Source: DASXTW01 sp046726275
Lineage (GTDB): Bacteria > Actinomycetota > UBA4738
NCBI GenBank assembly: GCA_046726275.1
Contig: JBKPAF010000013.1
Location: 1 to 43,978, forward strand
DNA length: 43,978 bases
Direction of reading: 5' to 3'
This document shows positions 16,828 through 24,931 of the stretch, one piece after another. A model generated the notes under the pieces. The model did no database searches. It was given only the letters and a program-made list of their open reading frames with translations, and was not told where the DNA came from. Both the position numbers and the translations under genes were made by a program. Numbering within the stretch: the first letter of the stretch is position 1; the number at the start of each line of letters is the position of its first letter.

Positions 16828-17214
16828 CTAGTACTCGACGTCCAGGTCCTTCAGAGCGGCCGGCATCTGCCCGAGGGCACCCTGCAATTGCATCAGCTTC
16901 ATCAGGTCGCCAGCCACTCGCAGCTTTCCGCTCATGTACGCGGCCGTCCCCGACAGCTCGTTGGTCGACAGGGCCTTGGCCGTGTCGTAGTCCTGAGTGA
17001 TGGTGGCGTCGACCTGGTCCGGCGAGTCACCGACTCCGAGTGCCGCCTGCCCCCCTTCGAGCTTGAACCAGTACCTCTTCTCCCCTTCGGGAGTCGTCAC
17101 GACCTGCTGGACCTTTGCCGTCTGTGAGCCGGCTGCGCTCTTGAAGGCATCGTTCGAATTGAGGGCATCCTGCACGGCCTGGGTCCACTCCTCTGAAAGG
17201 AACTTCACGCCCAC
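16828..17214 (-). CDS. SCP2 sterol-carrier-like domain protein
   Basis: 128 residues forming a single SCP2-type lipid-binding domain. Family features include KFLSEEWTQAVQDALN at the start, YWFKLEGGQAAL, then DATITQDYDTAKALSTNELS and the C-terminal YMSGKLRVAGDLMKLMQLQG. Such proteins bind lipids or acyl-CoA in a hydrophobic tunnel. The GTG at 17214 is preferred over an ATG at 17232 because a GGAAGGAGGA ribosome-binding site lies just upstream of the GTG and would be inside the gene otherwise; a second GTG at 17208 is also possible. A TATACT box at 17277-17282 is a candidate -10. Confidence 0.85.
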   Translation of the reverse strand: MGVKFLSEEWTQAVQDALNSNDAFKSAAGSQTAKVQQVVTTPEGEKRYWFKLEGGQAALGVGDSPDQVDATITQDYDTAKALSTNELSGTAAYMSGKLRVAGDLMKLMQLQGALGQMPAALKDLDVEY

Positions 17215-17388
17215 TCCAGTTCCTCCTTCCATCCCATGGGGATTCGCTTAGGTCCGACGTCGCCCGAACTCGCCGGAGTATACCGAGGCGCCGCTACTCG
17301 AACCCCCTGCCTCTGTTCTCGCGTGAGTCGCGGATGTTACCCGCTGCATCCTGGTTCGGTCTAAGCCCGGCGGAAGGAGGTGCACTCG

Positions 17389-17722
17389 ATGCACGAGTTC
17401 GCAACGGTCGTCCTGCTCGGCCTCGCCGTCTACGCAGTCGTCAATCTGATCCGTCAGTTCGGCGAGACGTCCAGAGCGCTACGGATCTTCCTCGACCTGG
17501 CCCTGGGTCTGGTCGTGGCCTGGGTGACGGACTACTCCATGTTCGCGGGGTGGGGCGTGTCCTTCCGGAGCCTGTGGATGGGGGCCAGTGGCAACAGGCT
17601 TGGTCATCGGCGGTCTGGCGTGCCTGTGGACCGAGATCGTGGGGCTCATCACGTCCTACGCGCGACGGTCCTACGACGAAGCCACGGAGATCGAATCACG
17701 AATCCGAACCAAGGCGGCCTGA
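17389..17722 (+). pseudogene. Small membrane protein with a +1 frameshift
   Basis: The ATG at 17389, with GGAGG 9 bases upstream, starts MHEFATVVLLGLAVYAVVNL, a membrane segment, followed by a second (DLALGLVVAWVTDYSMFAGW). The frame then breaks at about 17587. Skipping one A there restores a smooth reading with a third hydrophobic segment (TGLVIGGLACLWTEIVGLIT) and a charged tail ending RIRTKAA, stop at 17720-17722. The intact product would be about 110 residues. Either a sequencing or assembly error or a real inactivating insertion is possible. I recognise no specific function; the layout suggests a small phage-holin-like or accessory membrane protein. Confidence 0.7.
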
Positions 17723-17761
17723 GAGACGCCCGGCGGCGCCTCGCCGCCTCGCGCAGGAGTG

Positions 17762-18463
17762 TCAGGAGGGGCCGGCGGGAGCCGGGCCCTCCTCCGTTCC
17801 CATCCGGGCTCTCGCTCCCGCGGGCGGCGTGAAGACGGCCGGATCGGTCAAATGCCGAACGTCGTTGAGGAACTTGATCCGTGCTCCAGTCTCCGAAGCG
17901 ATGACCGAGCTGATCGAGGCGTTGTCCGGCAGGAAGAACATGTCCTGGTCGATCCCCATGACGTGCCCGAGATAGGCGTTGATGACCCCGCCATGGGTCA
18001 CGACGATCAGCGACCCGCCACGCGCTCGCTCGACGCCGCGAGCCACCGCCGGCACCACCCGATCTCGGAGCTGCGACCCCGACTCGCCACCCGGGGCCAT
18101 ACTGAACATCGCTTCCTGCTCGCGGAACCGACGGGCCAACTCCTCGTCCCCCGACACGATGTCCTCGAAGCGCATCCCCTCCCACTCACCGACGAAGACC
18201 TCGCCAAGTTCTTCCTCCACGATGGAGGTCTGACCGGTTGCCTGCAGGTAAGGCTCCAGGGTCTGCCCACAACGCCGAAAGGGCGAGGCGAGGATCGTTG
18301 CGGGCGGCTCCATAAGCAGCAGCCGAGCCGTCAACCTGTTCGTCTGGTCCAGGCCAGCACCGCCGAGCGGCGGGTCCCACTGCCGGCCGCGAGCGGTCTG
18401 TCGAAACTCGCGTGATTCGAAGTCGACTGTCCCGTGCCGGATGAGGAAGACTCGGACGCTCAT
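17762..18463 (-). CDS. Histidine phosphatase superfamily protein
   Basis: 233-residue phosphoglycerate-mutase-like phosphatase. The catalytic RHGT motif is at residues 9-12 with H10 the phospho-acceptor, LASPFRRCGQTLEP follows, then the acid region VGEWEGM, and the second histidine in VVTHGGVINAY. It removes phosphate from a small molecule or phosphoprotein, but the substrate cannot be predicted. It lies downstream of the HTH gene on the same strand with a hairpin between, so co-transcription is possible. Length and start (ATG 18463) are normal. Confidence 0.9.
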   Translation of the reverse strand: MSVRVFLIRHGTVDFESREFRQTARGRQWDPPLGGAGLDQTNRLTARLLLMEPPATILASPFRRCGQTLEPYLQATGQTSIVEEELGEVFVGEWEGMRFEDIVSGDEELARRFREQEAMFSMAPGGESGSQLRDRVVPAVARGVERARGGSLIVVTHGGVINAYLGHVMGIDQDMFFLPDNASISSVIASETGARIKFLNDVRHLTDPAVFTPPAGARARMGTEEGPAPAGPS

Positions 18464-18470
18464 GGCCCGT

Positions 18471-18491
18471 GAGTTCCGCGGCCCGGAACTC
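18471..18491 (-). terminator. Hairpin between the HTH gene and the phosphatase gene
   Basis: Perfect 8-bp stem GAGTTCCG/CGGAACTC with a 5-base loop filling the gap between the two minus-strand genes. It may be a weak terminator, or a structure near the phosphatase start, which has no visible ribosome-binding site. Confidence 0.4.
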
Positions 18492-18884
18492 TCACCCGGC
18501 AGACTTGCGGCGACTTCGCGCCGCGTGGCGTGCCCGCCAGTCTTCGGCGTATCGCTCGACGTCAGACCGTAGCCAGACGCGTCCCGAAGCGAGGGATTGC
18601 ACGGGTTCCGGGAACCTCCCTCGATCGATGTAGGTGATGACCCGTCGCTTGTCCCACCCCATGACCGCCGCCGCCTCGGCCACGCCGGCGAGCTCTGGAA
18701 GAACCTCCACTACGAGGGTAGCCGGCCGGTCAGATCCGTCGCGTCCGGCCGCTCGGTTGAGGGCCTTACGCAAGGCCTGCAGGCATCGCTGACGCGTGGA
18801 GGCGGACGCTCGAATGGCAGGCTCCCCCTCAACCCCGGCTACCCACCGGCCCCCGTGCTGGCGCATCCACGCCCGCGTCTCCAC
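18492..18884 (-). CDS. HicB-like / helix-turn-helix DNA-binding protein
   Basis: 130 residues. The first half (about 1-48: GRWVAGVEGEPAIRASASTR, then ALRKALNRA) resembles the HicB/UPF0150 fold. The second half (about 63-120) is an AlpA/MerR-like helix-turn-helix: LPELAGVAEAAAVMGWDKRR, then TYIDRGRFPEPVQ and a closing RVWLRSDVERYAEDW, as in excisionase-type DNA binders. A basic tail follows. No HicA toxin gene is adjacent. The start is a GTG at 18884 with TATGAT 8 bases upstream, implying a leaderless mRNA. It is divergent from the SOS-box promoter, so it may share LexA control or itself regulate the neighbour; both are inference. Confidence 0.75.
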   Translation of the reverse strand: METRAWMRQHGGRWVAGVEGEPAIRASASTRQRCLQALRKALNRAAGRDGSDRPATLVVEVLPELAGVAEAAAVMGWDKRRVITYIDRGRFPEPVQSLASGRVWLRSDVERYAEDWRARHAARSRRKSAG

Positions 18885-18892
18885 CGGCGGTG

Positions 18893-18898
18893 ATCATA
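18893..18898 (-). promoter_or_regulatory. -10 box of the HTH gene promoter
   Basis: TATGAT on the minus strand lies 8 bases before the GTG start. It sits 28 bases from the LexA box, close enough for LexA to affect both divergent promoters. Confidence 0.45.
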
Positions 18899-18919
18899 GC
18901 GAGCCTGGTCGCGGCAGTA

Positions 18920-18949
18920 TTGCGCTCGAACATGTGTTCGAGCTAGGAT
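18920..18949 (+). promoter_or_regulatory. Promoter of the radical SAM gene
   Basis: A -35-like TTGCGC (18920-18925) and -10 TAGGAT (18944-18949) are separated by 18 bases. The ATG is 9 bases after the -10, so the transcript is probably leaderless. The spacer is almost wholly filled by the LexA palindrome. Confidence 0.65.
18926..18941. promoter_or_regulatory. LexA operator (SOS box)
   Basis: TCGAACATGTGTTCGA matches the Gram-positive/actinobacterial LexA consensus TCGAACRNRYGTTCGA at every position, and the palindrome extends to 9-base arms (18924-18943). It lies between the -35 and -10 of the radical SAM gene, where a bound repressor would block RNA polymerase. This predicts induction by DNA damage. 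Confidence 0.85.
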
Positions 18950-18958
18950 GAAACCGCG

Positions 18959-21025
18959 ATGCGGTGGGACAACCTGCGCCTGGTGGAGCCCCCCGGCAAG
19001 GAGAGCATGACGCTCCCCTTGTTCGAGCAGGGGGCCGTGGTCCGGCGATTCGACACGCCCGAATTCCACGGCATCACGTTCTACGAGGTGAGAGCCAAGT
19101 CGATCATCAACCGCGTCCCCGAAGCTTCCCGGGTTCCTTTTCGCTGGACGATCAATCCTTACAGAGGATGCAGTCATTCTTGCTTCTACTGCCAAGAGGG
19201 AGACACACCAATCCTGTTAGCCGATGGCCGAACCAAACGACTGGCTGATGTGCGCGTCGGTGATTCTGTCTACGGGACTGTACGCCAGGGTTGTTATCGG
19301 CGATACGTTTCCACCACGGTTCTCGCCCACTGGTCGGCGACCAAGCCCGCCTACAGGATCACATTGCAGGATGGGACCAAACTTATCGCGAGCGCGGACC
19401 ATCGTTTCCTGAGCGATCGCGGCTGGAAGCACGTGACCGGCAGCGAATGGGGCCCGGACACGCGCCCTCACCTGGCGGTAAACAATAAGCTGATCGGGAC
19501 CGGAAAGTTCGCTGAACCGCCTAAGGACACCACCGAATACCGGGCGGGCTATTTATCAGGAATGATTCGGGGGGACGGACTCCTCCGCTCAAAGTCCTAC
19601 ATCGACAATAAAGGTCGCTACGGGACCAAGCATCAATTCCGCTTGGCGCTAAGCGACCTGGAAGCGCTGCAACGCACGCGTAGCTATCTGGCCGATTTCG
19701 GCATCGCGACAACGGAGTTCGTCTTCCAGCCAGCATCGTCCGGCAGGAAGGAAATCGCCGCGATCCGGGCTCAATCTCGAGCAAACGTCCTGGCCATCGA
19801 GGACATCATTCGGTGGCCTTCCCCACCCTCAGGCAGTTGGCGAAAGGGTTTTCTCGCAGGCATTTTCGACGCCGAAGGCTGCTTTGGCAGCGTCATCCGG
19901 ATCTCCAACACTGAGACCGCGATCCTCGATCAGATCAAGTCAAGCCTTCGACAGCTCGGGTTCGCCTTCACCGTCGAGCCGCCCCGAATTCCCGCGAACA
20001 AACCCGTAACGTGCATCCGACTTTTGGGCGGCCTTAGGGAGTGCCTCCGTTTCTTCCACACGACCGATCCAGCCATCACCCGTAAGAGAACCATCGAGGG
20101 CGTCGCACTCAAGAGCGATGCGCCGCTGCGGGTCATGTCGATCGAGCCGCTTGGACTGGACATACCCATGTTCGACATAACGACAGGAACCGGGGACTTC
20201 ATCGCCAACGGCGTGGTGAGCCACAACTGTTTCGCTCGCAATACCCACACCTATCTCGATCTCGATTACGGAGAGGATTTCAACTCGCAGATCGTGGTCA
20301 AGGTCAACGCCCCGGACCTGCTCAGGAAGGAACTCACGGGGAAGTCGTGGAAGGGCGAGCACATCGCCATGGGCACGAACGTCGATCCGTACCAGAGGGC
20401 CGAAGGTCGTTACAAGCTGATGCGAGGAATCCTGGAGGCGCTGCGAGACTTCGCCAACCCGTTCTCGATTCTCACCAAGGGATCACTGATCCTGCGGGAC
20501 CTCGACCTCCTGCGACAGTGCGCGGAGGTGACCGACGTCGGCACGAACGTCTCGGTCGGCTTCGTGGACAAGGCCCTGTGGCGCCTGCTGGAGCCCGGGA
20601 CCCCGAGCCCGACGAAGCGGCTCGAGGTCTGTCGGACGCTGAACCAGGCCGGCATCCCGTGCGGCGTGCTCATGGCGCCGATCATCCCGTTCCTCACGGA
20701 CTCGCCGCAGCACCTTGCGGCGACCGTGCAGCAGATCGCCGATTCGGGCGCGATCCACGTCACCCCGATCGTCCTGCACCTGCGGACGGGCGCCCGGGAG
20801 TGGTACATGAAGTGGCTCTCCGAGAACCATCCCGACTTGGTCCGGCGCTACGAACGGCTGTACGGGCGCGGTGCATACGCGCCGAAGGCGTACCAGGAGG
20901 ACGTCACGGGGAGAGTCCAGGAGTTCGCCGACCGTTTCGGGATCGGTCGGTCCGGACCCAAAGAGGCGCGAAGGGTGCGTGAACGGAAAGAGTCACCTCC
21001 GCCCGAGCAGTTGGCGTTGCTGTAG
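18959..21025 (+). CDS. Rv2578c-family radical SAM protein precursor containing an intein
   Basis: 688-residue precursor; removing the 346-residue intein leaves 342 residues, about the length I recall for Rv2578c. N-extein residues 1-77 include KSIINRVPEASRVPFRWTIN and the first two cluster cysteines, C71 and C75, in GCSHSCFY. The C-extein starts at residue 424 with CFARNTHTYLDLD, giving the [4Fe-4S] motif CSHSCFYC only after splicing. Later parts (FNSQIVVKVNAPDLLRKEL, GTNVDPYQRAEGRYKLMRG) match the SplB-like radical SAM group. SAM cleavage to a 5'-deoxyadenosyl radical is expected; the substrate is unknown. The upstream SOS box suggests a DNA-damage role. The start is the ATG at 18959, consistent with the family's conserved MRWD beginning. 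Confidence 0.93.
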   Translation: MRWDNLRLVEPPGKESMTLPLFEQGAVVRRFDTPEFHGITFYEVRAKSIINRVPEASRVPFRWTINPYRGCSHSCFYCQEGDTPILLADGRTKRLADVRVGDSVYGTVRQGCYRRYVSTTVLAHWSATKPAYRITLQDGTKLIASADHRFLSDRGWKHVTGSEWGPDTRPHLAVNNKLIGTGKFAEPPKDTTEYRAGYLSGMIRGDGLLRSKSYIDNKGRYGTKHQFRLALSDLEALQRTRSYLADFGIATTEFVFQPASSGRKEIAAIRAQSRANVLAIEDIIRWPSPPSGSWRKGFLAGIFDAEGCFGSVIRISNTETAILDQIKSSLRQLGFAFTVEPPRIPANKPVTCIRLLGGLRECLRFFHTTDPAITRKRTIEGVALKSDAPLRVMSIEPLGLDIPMFDITTGTGDFIANGVVSHNCFARNTHTYLDLDYGEDFNSQIVVKVNAPDLLRKELTGKSWKGEHIAMGTNVDPYQRAEGRYKLMRGILEALRDFANPFSILTKGSLILRDLDLLRQCAEVTDVGTNVSVGFVDKALWRLLEPGTPSPTKRLEVCRTLNQAGIPCGVLMAPIIPFLTDSPQHLAATVQQIADSGAIHVTPIVLHLRTGAREWYMKWLSENHPDLVRRYERLYGRGAYAPKAYQEDVTGRVQEFADRFGIGRSGPKEARRVRERKESPPPEQLALL
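19190..20227 (+). other. Intein with LAGLIDADG homing endonuclease domain
   Basis: 346 residues, from C1 (block A: CQEGDTPILLADGRTKRLAD) to HN346 (block G: GDFIANGVVSHN), followed by Cys+1 of the C-extein. Block B is ASADHRFL with the conserved His at 71. Two LAGLIDADG dodecapeptides are present, YLSGMIRGDG at 121-130 and FLAGIFDAEG at 221-230, each with its acidic metal-binding residue, so the endonuclease may be active. The splice residues (Cys1, His-Asn, Cys+1) are intact, predicting efficient splicing. The coding sequence looks less GC-rich than the flanking exteins, in line with separate acquisition. Confidence 0.95.
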
Positions 21026-21031
21026 GTCGCT

Positions 21032-21313
21032 CTAGACCGAATAGCCGCGACGTCGCAGCTCGCGCCGCCAGCAGGCTGTGTGCCAGTGTCGGCGTCCCTC
21101 GACGTCATCGTGTTCGACCACGACCAGATGAGGAGTGCCGGCTCGGATCTCTTGGAGGCATCCGGGGCACCGATACGTCTTCCCCTTCTCACCGGACAAC
21201 GACCGGACGATCGCGCCATCGACCTGCGCCCATTCAGGCGCGACTCCCAGTGGCCGCTCCACGGCCTCGAGACGGAGGGGGCGCTCCCGCGCTGCGCGAT
21301 GCTTCCGCGGCAT
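21032..21313 (-). CDS. Small actinobacterial zinc-type protein (often annotated ATP/GTP-binding)
   Basis: 93 residues: a basic N-terminus, then TYRCPGCLQEIRAGTPHLVV and RRHWHTACWRREL. The CxxC plus a later His/Cys set (HWHTAC) would bind one zinc ion, like a small treble-clef. Databases often label this family as ATP/GTP-binding, but I see no P-loop. It is convergent with the radical SAM gene (6-base gap), and its ATG shares one base with the stop of the upstream hydrolase gene (TGATG), indicating coupling. Confidence 0.8.
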   Translation of the reverse strand: MPRKHRAARERPLRLEAVERPLGVAPEWAQVDGAIVRSLSGEKGKTYRCPGCLQEIRAGTPHLVVVEHDDVEGRRHWHTACWRRELRRRGYSV

Positions 21314-21990
21314 CAGGCCAGCACCTCCCGGATGAACGCTGCGGCGACAGCCCCGAGCTCCTTCCCGGTCACATGATCCGGTTTCTTCGCTCCTCTCACC
21401 TTGAACGAATGATTCCCCCCCGGCACCGCATAGAGGCGAGCCCGAGAGCCCAGCCGACGAACGAGCCGCTCGATGAGGTCGAAGGTGGCCAGTGAGTCAT
21501 CGGTCCCCTGGATGAACAACATCGGGACCCTGACATCGGGAAGGTGAGCGTCTCGCGGCTGGTCCGCCCTGCCGGGAGCGTGGAGCGGATAGCCAAAAAA
21601 GATCAGAGCGCCAGCGGCGAAATCCTCCTTCTCCTCCGCGGCCAGCATCGAGGCCATCCGTCCGCCCAGTGATTTTCCGCCCGCCGCGAGCGGAAGACTC
21701 TCCGACCGGCGCTGAGCCTCCTCCAGCGCTCCCCGCCAGGCCTGCACGAGCACCGGCGGCCGGTCAGGCGAGCGCCGTTTCTCCTCGACGTACGGAAAGT
21801 TGAACCGCATGGCGGTCACGCCGCCATCGGCGAGCCCGTCGGCGGCACCGGCCATGAACGGATGATCCATGCCCGCACCCGCCCCGTGGGCGACGACGGT
21901 GACGGCCTTTGCCCTGGCCGCAGGCGTCCACAGGGCCGACAGGGTCCGGTCGCCCGCGCCGAAAGTGAAACTGCTTGATTCCTCTCCCAT
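21313..21990 (-). CDS. Alpha/beta hydrolase (KANL3/Tex30-like, COG3571 type)
   Basis: 225 residues with a compact alpha/beta-hydrolase fold. The oxyanion region is VVAHGAGAGMDHPFM at 32-46, the nucleophile S107 lies in GGKSLGGRM, the acid is in LFIQGTDDSLA, and the catalytic His is in VPGGNHSFKV. The physiological ester or amide substrate is unknown. A GATAAT box 9 bases before the ATG suggests a leaderless transcript divergent from the DUF72 gene. It is co-transcribed with the small zinc-type gene downstream. Confidence 0.87.
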   Translation of the reverse strand: MGEESSSFTFGAGDRTLSALWTPAARAKAVTVVAHGAGAGMDHPFMAGAADGLADGGVTAMRFNFPYVEEKRRSPDRPPVLVQAWRGALEEAQRRSESLPLAAGGKSLGGRMASMLAAEEKEDFAAGALIFFGYPLHAPGRADQPRDAHLPDVRVPMLFIQGTDDSLATFDLIERLVRRLGSRARLYAVPGGNHSFKVRGAKKPDHVTGKELGAVAAAFIREVLA

Positions 21991-22050
21991 CTCAGACCGA
22001 TTATCGCTGAGGCCTGCTCGAACCCGGGTCCCGGTGGCAGAATCGAGGGC

Positions 22051-22812
22051 ATGGCAGGCACGCTGTACCTGGGAACCTCGGGGTTCGCCTACGACGAGTG
22101 GAAGGGCCCGTTCTATCCGAGTGACCTGAAGCAGAAGGACATGTTGCCCTTCTACGCGGGAAGGTTCAGCTCAGTCGAGGTCAACTACACATTCCGCCAA
22201 CAGCCGGCCGAGAAGACCCTCACCACCTGGCGGGAGGCCACCCCGGACGGTTTCCTGATCACCCTGAAAGCGCACCAGCGGATCACGCACTGGCTGCGGC
22301 TCGCGGACGCCGATGAGGCCGTAGGGAACTTCCTCGAACGCGCCAAGGTACTGGGCCCGCGACTGGGGACGATCCTCTTCCAATGCCCGCCGAACCTCTC
22401 TTACGACCGGGCCTTGATCGAGAACTTCCTGGGGTTCCTTCCTCCGATATATCGGTACGCCTTCGAGTTCCGTCATCCTTCGTGGGCCCAGGCTCGGGAC
22501 ATTCTGGCCGAGCAGGGCGCGGCCTGGTGCGTCGCCGAGACCGACGAGAAGCCGGCGCCGGACGAGCCGATCCCCTCAGAGCCGTTCGCGTACCTGCGGC
22601 TGCGCAAAGAGAGTTACTCGGACGACGAGCTCCAGGTCTGGGCCAAGCGGATCATCCAGCCCCTCGAGCAGGGTCATCACGTGTTCTGCTACTTCAAGCA
22701 CGAGGAGAAGGGCGCCGGCCCGATCATGGCCGAGAGGATGGCAGCCGTCGTCGGGACCGAGACCCCCGGCGAGGTCGAGGACAACCCGATCAGGGTTGAG
22801 AGCTCGCAATAA
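22051..22812 (+). CDS. DUF72 (YecE-like) TIM-barrel protein
   Basis: 253 residues matching DUF72 throughout: LYLGTSGFAYDEWKGPFYPS at the start, FSSVEVNYTFRQQPAEKTL, PDGFLITLKAHQRITHW, GTILFQCPPNLSYDR, YAFEFRHPSW and VFCYFKHEEKG near the end. The function of this TIM-barrel family is not established. CAGAAT lies 7 bases before the ATG in place of a ribosome-binding site. Its last 23 bases overlap the end of glnD on the other strand. Confidence 0.92.
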   Translation: MAGTLYLGTSGFAYDEWKGPFYPSDLKQKDMLPFYAGRFSSVEVNYTFRQQPAEKTLTTWREATPDGFLITLKAHQRITHWLRLADADEAVGNFLERAKVLGPRLGTILFQCPPNLSYDRALIENFLGFLPPIYRYAFEFRHPSWAQARDILAEQGAAWCVAETDEKPAPDEPIPSEPFAYLRLRKESYSDDELQVWAKRIIQPLEQGHHVFCYFKHEEKGAGPIMAERMAAVVGTETPGEVEDNPIRVESSQ

Positions 22813-24931
22813 GGGACCGTTCGAGCGCGTCGCTTCGTGCCGGGTCGTTCACCTTCTGGCCAGCTGAGTCGCGAACGTAGAACACGTCGACGACCCGCGC
22901 CCCGTACGTGGCCACCTTCGCCACATGGACATCGAGGTCGTGCTCGGCCAGTGTGGACGCGAAGTCGAAGAGCAGTCCCAGCCGGTCGGGCGCGCTCACC
23001 TCGACCACCGTGTAGAAGTCCGAGCCTTCCTCGTCGATGTGCACCGAGGTGGGGACGTCGCCCGTGACCGGGCGGTAGTGCGCGCGGAGTGAGCGGACCC
23101 GCTCTCTGAGATCCAACTTCCCATCCAGCGCTTCAGCCATCACTGAACGGAATCGCTCCCAACGATCCTTGTCGACGTCCTCCTCGAACGCACCGCGCAC
23201 CTCGAACACGTCGAGCGCCAACCCGTCCTCCGTGGTGAACGCCTGCGCGCTGAGGATCGAGAGCCCGGACAACGTCATCGCGCCTGCCGCGGCGGCCAGG
23301 AGTCCCAGACGATCGACGGCCCCGAGCGCCAGCCGGTACGTCCCGGGAGTCTCGCCTTCCCGGACGGCCACTCGAACCTCAGCCTGCCGGGGCCGGGGGA
23401 TGACCAGGGGCACATGGCCAGGTATGTCCTCCGGGGACACCCACATCAGGTACCCGGGGGGTGCCGCGGCAACGAACGCTTCGGCGTCGTCGTCCGGCAC
23501 ATCCGCGGATCCAAGAGCCTCTCTCAATGTCTTTTCGGCAGAGGCGAGCCTCCCTGCACGGTCCCGATCCATCAGACCTTTCTCGAAGACGTGGCTCACC
23601 TTCGCGACCAACTCGCGGATGAGGCCGAGCCGCCACGGAGTCGAGGCCGCCGGCCCGGTGGCGTGAGCGTCGGCAACGGTCAGGAGATACAGGAGAGCCA
23701 ACCGTCTCTGGTCTCCGATCCGAGCGGCGACGTGAAGGATGAGGTCCTCGTCCTCCAGGTTCCTCCGGGTGGCCGTGTCCGAGAGCAGCAGGTGCTCCCG
23801 GACCAGGAACAGGGCGTCGTCCCGACGCTCCCCGGTGATTCCGAGGTGGTCCAGAGCCCCGACCGCCACGGCGACACCTGTTTGCACGTGTGAACCGCGG
23901 CCTAACTTGCCGATGTCGTGGAGGAGAGCCCCAAGGAGGAGCGCAGCAGGGTCGCCCATCGATCCGGATGCCCGGGCGGCGAACGGCTCATCCGATCCAC
24001 GGAGAAGCCGGGCCGCCTCGGACAAGGTCTCGAGGAGGTGCACGTCGACCGGGAAGCGATGGTAGGGATCGCGCTGAGGCCTGCCTCGAACCCCCTCCCA
24101 TTCCGGAAGCAGATGCTCGATGTTCCCAACCGCATCCTCCGCCCGAAGGATGTCGGGTCCCTCCGGCCGCGTGACGATCCCGAGCAGATCGACGGGGAGG
24201 GCCTGTCGAGGTTGTTCGGCTGACCGGTTGATCCTTAGAGCCCGATCCGTCACCTGCTCGATCAATCGACCATGCCGGAACACTTCTCGCATGAGGCGGT
24301 CCCGGGCCTCCCATCCCGGGCGGTCCTCGATGCCGAGAGCCTGGGCCATCGTTCCATGGTGCTCGGCCAGGAGCCGATTCGACCGAGTGCCCGAAGCGCG
24401 TTGCAGGGCAGCGCGAACGAGAAGGAGGAAGTCGAGGGCCGCCTCGACCAAACCGCTGTCCGCGGCCGGGGCCGGTTCTGGCAGGCGCGTCAACCAGCGG
24501 AGCACCTGGAGGTCGCGGAGGCCTCCCAGGCCCTCCTTGAGGTCCGGTTCGAGCATTCGGCCCACCGACCCGAACCGAGCCTCCCGCTCCCGGCGAGATC
24601 GCCGGATGGCTTCGACGAACGCAGCCGGATCTTCTCGGAGAACCTCCTCGGCCGCTGTCCTCGCCCCGTCCACGAGCTCCACCGACCCGGTGAGCATCCG
24701 GGCGTCGAGCAACGCGGTCAGCGACTCGAGACGGGCGGCCGCCTCAGCCCTGCATTCCGCGACCGTCCGAACCGAGTGGCTGACCGGAAGCCCTGAATCC
24801 CATAGCGGGTACAGAACCGCGTCGACGAGCTCGCGGACGTCCGATGGCCCATCGACTGCATGGAGGAAGGTCAGGTCGACGTCCGACCCCGGTACCTGCT
24901 CCCCCCGTCCGAACCCGCCGACCGCACCCAC
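22790..24931 (-). CDS. glnD: [Protein-PII] uridylyltransferase GlnD, start uncertain
   Basis: Bifunctional enzyme that adds and removes a nucleotide on PII proteins in response to glutamine. The nucleotidyltransferase motif GGFGRGEQVPGSDVDLTFLH is at residues 5-24, an HD domain (ALLHDIGKLGRGSHVQTGVA) near 338, and two ACT domains at the C-terminus (about 550-713). The GTG at 24931 lies inside the conserved LAVGAVGGFGRG motif, so the true protein must begin upstream. The frame stays open for at least 160 bases with family-like sequence (ASDIIARLQSGLAALDLEAL), reaching into the glnK end, but I find no ATG, GTG or TTG there, only CTGs such as 25054. A rare start or a sequence error is likely. 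It lies directly downstream of glnK. Confidence 0.9.
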   Translation of the reverse strand: MGAVGGFGRGEQVPGSDVDLTFLHAVDGPSDVRELVDAVLYPLWDSGLPVSHSVRTVAECRAEAAARLESLTALLDARMLTGSVELVDGARTAAEEVLREDPAAFVEAIRRSRREREARFGSVGRMLEPDLKEGLGGLRDLQVLRWLTRLPEPAPAADSGLVEAALDFLLLVRAALQRASGTRSNRLLAEHHGTMAQALGIEDRPGWEARDRLMREVFRHGRLIEQVTDRALRINRSAEQPRQALPVDLLGIVTRPEGPDILRAEDAVGNIEHLLPEWEGVRGRPQRDPYHRFPVDVHLLETLSEAARLLRGSDEPFAARASGSMGDPAALLLGALLHDIGKLGRGSHVQTGVAVAVGALDHLGITGERRDDALFLVREHLLLSDTATRRNLEDEDLILHVAARIGDQRRLALLYLLTVADAHATGPAASTPWRLGLIRELVAKVSHVFEKGLMDRDRAGRLASAEKTLREALGSADVPDDDAEAFVAAAPPGYLMWVSPEDIPGHVPLVIPRPRQAEVRVAVREGETPGTYRLALGAVDRLGLLAAAAGAMTLSGLSILSAQAFTTEDGLALDVFEVRGAFEEDVDKDRWERFRSVMAEALDGKLDLRERVRSLRAHYRPVTGDVPTSVHIDEEGSDFYTVVEVSAPDRLGLLFDFASTLAEHDLDVHVAKVATYGARVVDVFYVRDSAGQKVNDPARSDALERSLIASSQP

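Noticed and set aside
18492..18884. Complete HicAB toxin-antitoxin pair
   Set aside because: Only the HicB-like half is present; there is no room or sequence for a HicA toxin on either side.
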